From positions 1,178,001 through 1,242,000 of the forward strand of contig NZ_CP135052.1 of NCBI RefSeq assembly GCF_029193595.2: a DNA stretch of 64,000 nt, given 5' to 3'. Origin of the DNA: Providencia hangzhouensis (GTDB lineage Bacteria > Pseudomonadota > Gammaproteobacteria > Enterobacterales > Enterobacteriaceae). Every line of letters starts with the position of its first letter. Positions within the stretch are counted from its first letter, which is position 1. A program made the position numbers and the translations under genes. This document shows positions 61,124-64,000 of this stretch, one piece after another. The notes below the pieces were generated by a model. The model had not been told where the DNA came from and did not search any database. It saw nothing but the letters and a program-made list of their open reading frames with translations.

Positions 61124-63567
61124 TTTGGCGTTGGTTTTGGCGTGAATGGAAAACCCCCTCGTTACTGATTGTTTGGCTTGCACTCACCCTTGCTGTTGCT
61201 TGTGTACTGGCTTTAGGGCGAATTAGCGATCGTATTGAAAATAGCATGAGTTACCAAAGCCGTGAGCTATTAGCGGGTGACTTAGTGTTACGATCTTCTC
61301 ATCCAAGCGACCCTGCATGGTTACAAGAGGCCCAAAAAGAGGGTTTAACGTTAAGCCAACAAATATCATTTTCTACTATGGCTTATGCGACGGAAGATGA
61401 AGACGCTCGGCCACAACTGGTGTTAGTGAAAGCAGCGGATAAGGCATATCCATTATATGGTGAGCTTATCACTGAACCTGCTGGGTTAACCCCGACAAAA
61501 GGGGAGATATTAGTCGCTCCGCGGTTATTAGAATTATTGAACCTCAATGTAGGGGATAATATTGATATTGGAGATGCGACACTAAAAGTCTCGGGTAAAT
61601 TAATTCAGGAGCCCGACAGTGGTTTTAACCCGTTCCAGATTGCTCCAAGAGTATTGATAGCAATTGAAGATGCACCATTAACAGGGGCAATTCAATTGGG
61701 CAGCCGGTTAACTTATCGCGACATGTTTGCCGGCGATCGCCAACTTATTGATGCATTTCAACAAAAATATGAGCAAGACCTACGAAATGATCAGCGTTGG
61801 TTTACGTTAAGCGAAAATAACGGTGCAGTGGGGAAAACCTTCCAACGTGCCCAACAGTTTTTATTGTTGTCAGTTTTATTAACCCTGCTGCTAGCCATTG
61901 CTGCGGTCGTGGTTTCAATGACGCATTATTGTCGTAGCCGCCATCAATTAATTGCGGTATTAAAAACCCTAGGCGCAGGGCGTAGCGCGTTGCGTCAATG
62001 GATTATTGGGCAGTGGTTAGTCATTTTAATTGCCGCGGCTTTACTCGGCTCATTATTAGGTTTGGCTTTTGAAGGCATTTTAATGCAAATCTTAGGGGCT
62101 ATGTTGCCGAAGGAATTGCCGCCTGCGAGTTTGATGCCTTGGGTTTGGGCGATTGGTACATTATTTATTATTGCGATTATTGTTGGCAGCCGTCCCTATT
62201 ACCAACTGATGGCAACTCAGCCTTCTAGAGTATTACGTGAAGATGCCAAATCACCCGTTTGGCCGCTATATTACTATCTGCCGATTGTTATTTTAATTGT
62301 GGTTGGCGGCTTATTTGTGTTTGCTGGCGTTAACCCTCTGCTGTGGTCAATTTTGGCGGGTATTGTCGTGGTTGCCGTTCTACTTGCGCTGATTGGTTGG
62401 GTAGGCTTATGGGGGCTACGCCATATTAAGTTCCGTCAATTAAGCTTGCGTTTATCTGTTAGCCGTCTATTGCGCCAGCCGTTGCAAACCATCACGCAAA
62501 TGAGTGCTTTTTCATTGTCATTTATGTTGTTGGCGCTGCTGATTTTAGTGCGTGGTGATTTGCTTGACCGTTGGCAGCAGCAATTACCCGCAGATAGCCC
62601 GAATTATTTCTTGATTAATATGAACCAGTCACAGCTTGAGCCTGTTACCAAGCTATTAGCTGAGTTTGACGTGAAACCCACAGAGTTCAACCCTGTGGTG
62701 TTAGCGCGTTTAACCGATATTAATGACCAGTCAGCGATTGAGTGGGCGGATCAACGTGATCCAAATAATAATACGGTACGACGTGAATTGAGCTTAACTT
62801 GGCAATCTGATTTAGCGCCAGCCAATGTGGTTGATGAAGGGACATGGCCACCGAAAGCGGGAGAAGTCTCAATTGAACAAACGGTCGTTAAAGAACTCGG
62901 GTTGAAATTAGGCGATAAACTTACATTTAACGCAGGGGCTCAGGTCTTTAGTGCAACAGTCAGTAGTATTCGTACGGTTGATTGGGAAAGCCTGCGACCG
63001 AACTTCTATTTTATTTTCTCTGAAGAAAGTCTTTCTCAAATGCCAGCTACTTGGCTGAGCAGTTTCCACTATGAAGGCGATGGGCAGCTATTAACGCAAC
63101 TTAGCCGCCATTATCCAACCATTAATGTGCTCGATACTGGTGCAATTATCACCCAAATTCAGCAAATTCTTCAGCAAGTGAGCCAAGCCTTAGAAGTGAT
63201 GGTGGTATTGGTTATTTTCTGTGGCTTGTTACTGCTGTTGGCACAAATTCAAGTGGGAATGAGCCAGCGAGAGCGGGAGCTTGTGGTATACCGAACGTTA
63301 GGCGCCAGCAAAAAGTTAATGCGTAGAACATTATGGAGCGAATTTGCATTACTTGGCTTAATGGCAGGGCTTGCGGCGGCATTTGGGGCAGAAATTGCAT
63401 TATGGTTGTTGCAAAGTAAAGTGTTTGACTTCCCTTGGCAGCCAGAATGGCGTATGTGGGTATTATTGCCTTTGTGCGCGGCAATTCTATTGTCTATTTG
63501 TGGTAGTTGGTTAGGACTACGTTTATTAGGGACAGGTAGTCAGCACCGTCGTTTACCTAATAGTTAA
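61120..63567 (+). CDS. ybbP: FtsX-like ABC transporter permease YbbP
   Basis: 815 residues. An N-terminal membrane helix (LIVWLALTLAVACVLALG) is followed by a MacB-type periplasmic domain (about 35-240), a bundle of membrane helices (about 245-480), a second periplasmic domain (about 500-680) and a final three-helix FtsX core (RERELVVYRTLGASKKLM). This is the double-FtsX layout. With YbbA it forms a putative efflux or lipid/thioester-related transporter; substrate unknown. Confidence 0.94.
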   Translation: MIWRWFWREWKTPSLLIVWLALTLAVACVLALGRISDRIENSMSYQSRELLAGDLVLRSSHPSDPAWLQEAQKEGLTLSQQISFSTMAYATEDEDARPQLVLVKAADKAYPLYGELITEPAGLTPTKGEILVAPRLLELLNLNVGDNIDIGDATLKVSGKLIQEPDSGFNPFQIAPRVLIAIEDAPLTGAIQLGSRLTYRDMFAGDRQLIDAFQQKYEQDLRNDQRWFTLSENNGAVGKTFQRAQQFLLLSVLLTLLLAIAAVVVSMTHYCRSRHQLIAVLKTLGAGRSALRQWIIGQWLVILIAAALLGSLLGLAFEGILMQILGAMLPKELPPASLMPWVWAIGTLFIIAIIVGSRPYYQLMATQPSRVLREDAKSPVWPLYYYLPIVILIVVGGLFVFAGVNPLLWSILAGIVVVAVLLALIGWVGLWGLRHIKFRQLSLRLSVSRLLRQPLQTITQMSAFSLSFMLLALLILVRGDLLDRWQQQLPADSPNYFLINMNQSQLEPVTKLLAEFDVKPTEFNPVVLARLTDINDQSAIEWADQRDPNNNTVRRELSLTWQSDLAPANVVDEGTWPPKAGEVSIEQTVVKELGLKLGDKLTFNAGAQVFSATVSSIRTVDWESLRPNFYFIFSEESLSQMPATWLSSFHYEGDGQLLTQLSRHYPTINVLDTGAIITQIQQILQQVSQALEVMVVLVIFCGLLLLLAQIQVGMSQRERELVVYRTLGASKKLMRRTLWSEFALLGLMAGLAAAFGAEIALWLLQSKVFDFPWQPEWRMWVLLPLCAAILLSICGSWLGLRLLGTGSQHRRLPNS

Positions 63568-63570
63568 ATA

Positions 63571-63648
63571 CTCGTCATACTTCGAGTTGCATGGGCATTG
63601 ACTGCGCTCAGATAGGTTGATCTACATGCAACTCGAGTTATTTAGAAC
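63571..63648. repeat. Imperfect palindromic repeat after ybbP
   Basis: Arms TTCGAGTTGCATG (63581-63593) and CATGCAACTCGA (63625-63636) pair over 12 bases around a 31-base loop, framed by CTCGTCATACTT and GTTATTTAGA. Ends resemble the repeat at 31232-31352, suggesting one family of small intergenic elements. It may also terminate ybbP. Confidence 0.65.
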
Positions 63649-63811
63649 ATGGTGGTATTAGGGAAACACCTTAATACCACTATTTTTGAACATTATAAAA
63701 ACAACCTGTTTTTCAGTAAAATAACTGTCTCCAATCCTTCATAAAAGCTTCATTCATCGACGTTATGATTCCGCCATCAATTATTGATAGCCTTAAAATG
63801 GAAACATAACA

Positions 63812-64000
63812 ATGCAGAATAACCATTCGATTAAACGTAAACTGGGCTCGTTATCTTTATTGGCTGGTTTAATTTCATTTAGCATCACCGGGTTTGCACA
63901 ACAAGAAGTGCCAGCAACGTTAGCGGGTCACTCCATTCTTCCTGTTAATTCAACGGTTTCTTCCCCCGAAGGTGCACCTTCAGACATGCAAGTGAGCGGT
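63812..64000 (+). CDS. Secreted protein, possibly esterase-like activity of phytase family (3' end outside window)
   Basis: The first 63 codons are visible. A signal peptide (charged MQNNHSIKRK, hydrophobic core LSLLAGLISFSITG, cleavage near FAQQ) is followed by PATLAGHSILPVNST, VSSPEGAPSDMQVSG. The spacing of LAGH and the Ala/Pro-rich segment resembles enterobacterial proteins annotated as esterase-like activity of phytase family, but this is from memory of a short stretch. The frame is open to the window end. Confidence 0.6.
   Translation, partial: MQNNHSIKRKLGSLSLLAGLISFSITGFAQQEVPATLAGHSILPVNSTVSSPEGAPSDMQVSG

Overview
The window reads as chromosomal DNA of an AT-rich enterobacterium of the Morganellaceae type. 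Providencia or a close relative is my best guess, from the AT-rich codon use, the Escherichia-like gene order and the insect-pathogen style toxins; species is not provable from sequence alone. It opens inside pyrG and closes inside a secreted-protein gene.

Layout: (1) 1-2.7 kb, pyrG 3' end and eno. (2) 2.8-17.7 kb, an accessory block holding two giant toxin genes of the Photorhabdus Mcf / Pseudomonas FitD type, separated by a DASS-family anion transporter and an orphan two-partner-secretion (TPS) domain protein. Both toxins share a C58-type Cys-His-Asp protease core with identical catalytic spacing, a TcdA/TcdB-like pore/translocation region and a degenerate RTX-like C-terminus, but have unrelated N-terminal modules. 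The second carries a HopA1/HrmA-like domain as in Mcf2 and is cut by an in-frame TAA. (3) 17.7-26.8 kb, acrAB with divergent acrR and its operator, a DsrE-family gene and mscK. (4) 26.8-38.1 kb, rsmS, priC, apt, dnaX with a programmed frameshift site, ybaB, recR, htpG with a sigma-32-like promoter, adk, hemH, a Wzz-like gene and gsk.

(5) 38.4-45.3 kb, a catabolic island between gsk and ybaL, which are neighbours in E. coli. It has an EutH-like permease and a glycerol-kinase-like FGGY kinase on one strand. Diverging across a perfect CRP half-site pair are a GlpA-like FAD/[2Fe-2S] dehydrogenase, a partner FAD oxidoreductase and a DeoR regulator. A DUF1937 gene follows. (6) 45.4-63.6 kb, ybaL, fsr, ushA, a small unknown gene, ybaK, ybaP, hdeD, copA/cueR with the MerR-type promoter, ybbJ-qmcA-cnoX-ybbO, and tesA divergent from ybbA-ybbP. 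(7) The last 190 bases start a signal-peptide protein.

The block from acrAB to ybbP is collinear with the E. coli 10-11 minute region. The interruptions (toxins beside eno, Wzz-like gene, polyol/amine island, small gene by ushA) are where acquired or lineage-specific functions sit. No tRNA, rRNA, CRISPR array or intact insertion sequence was seen.
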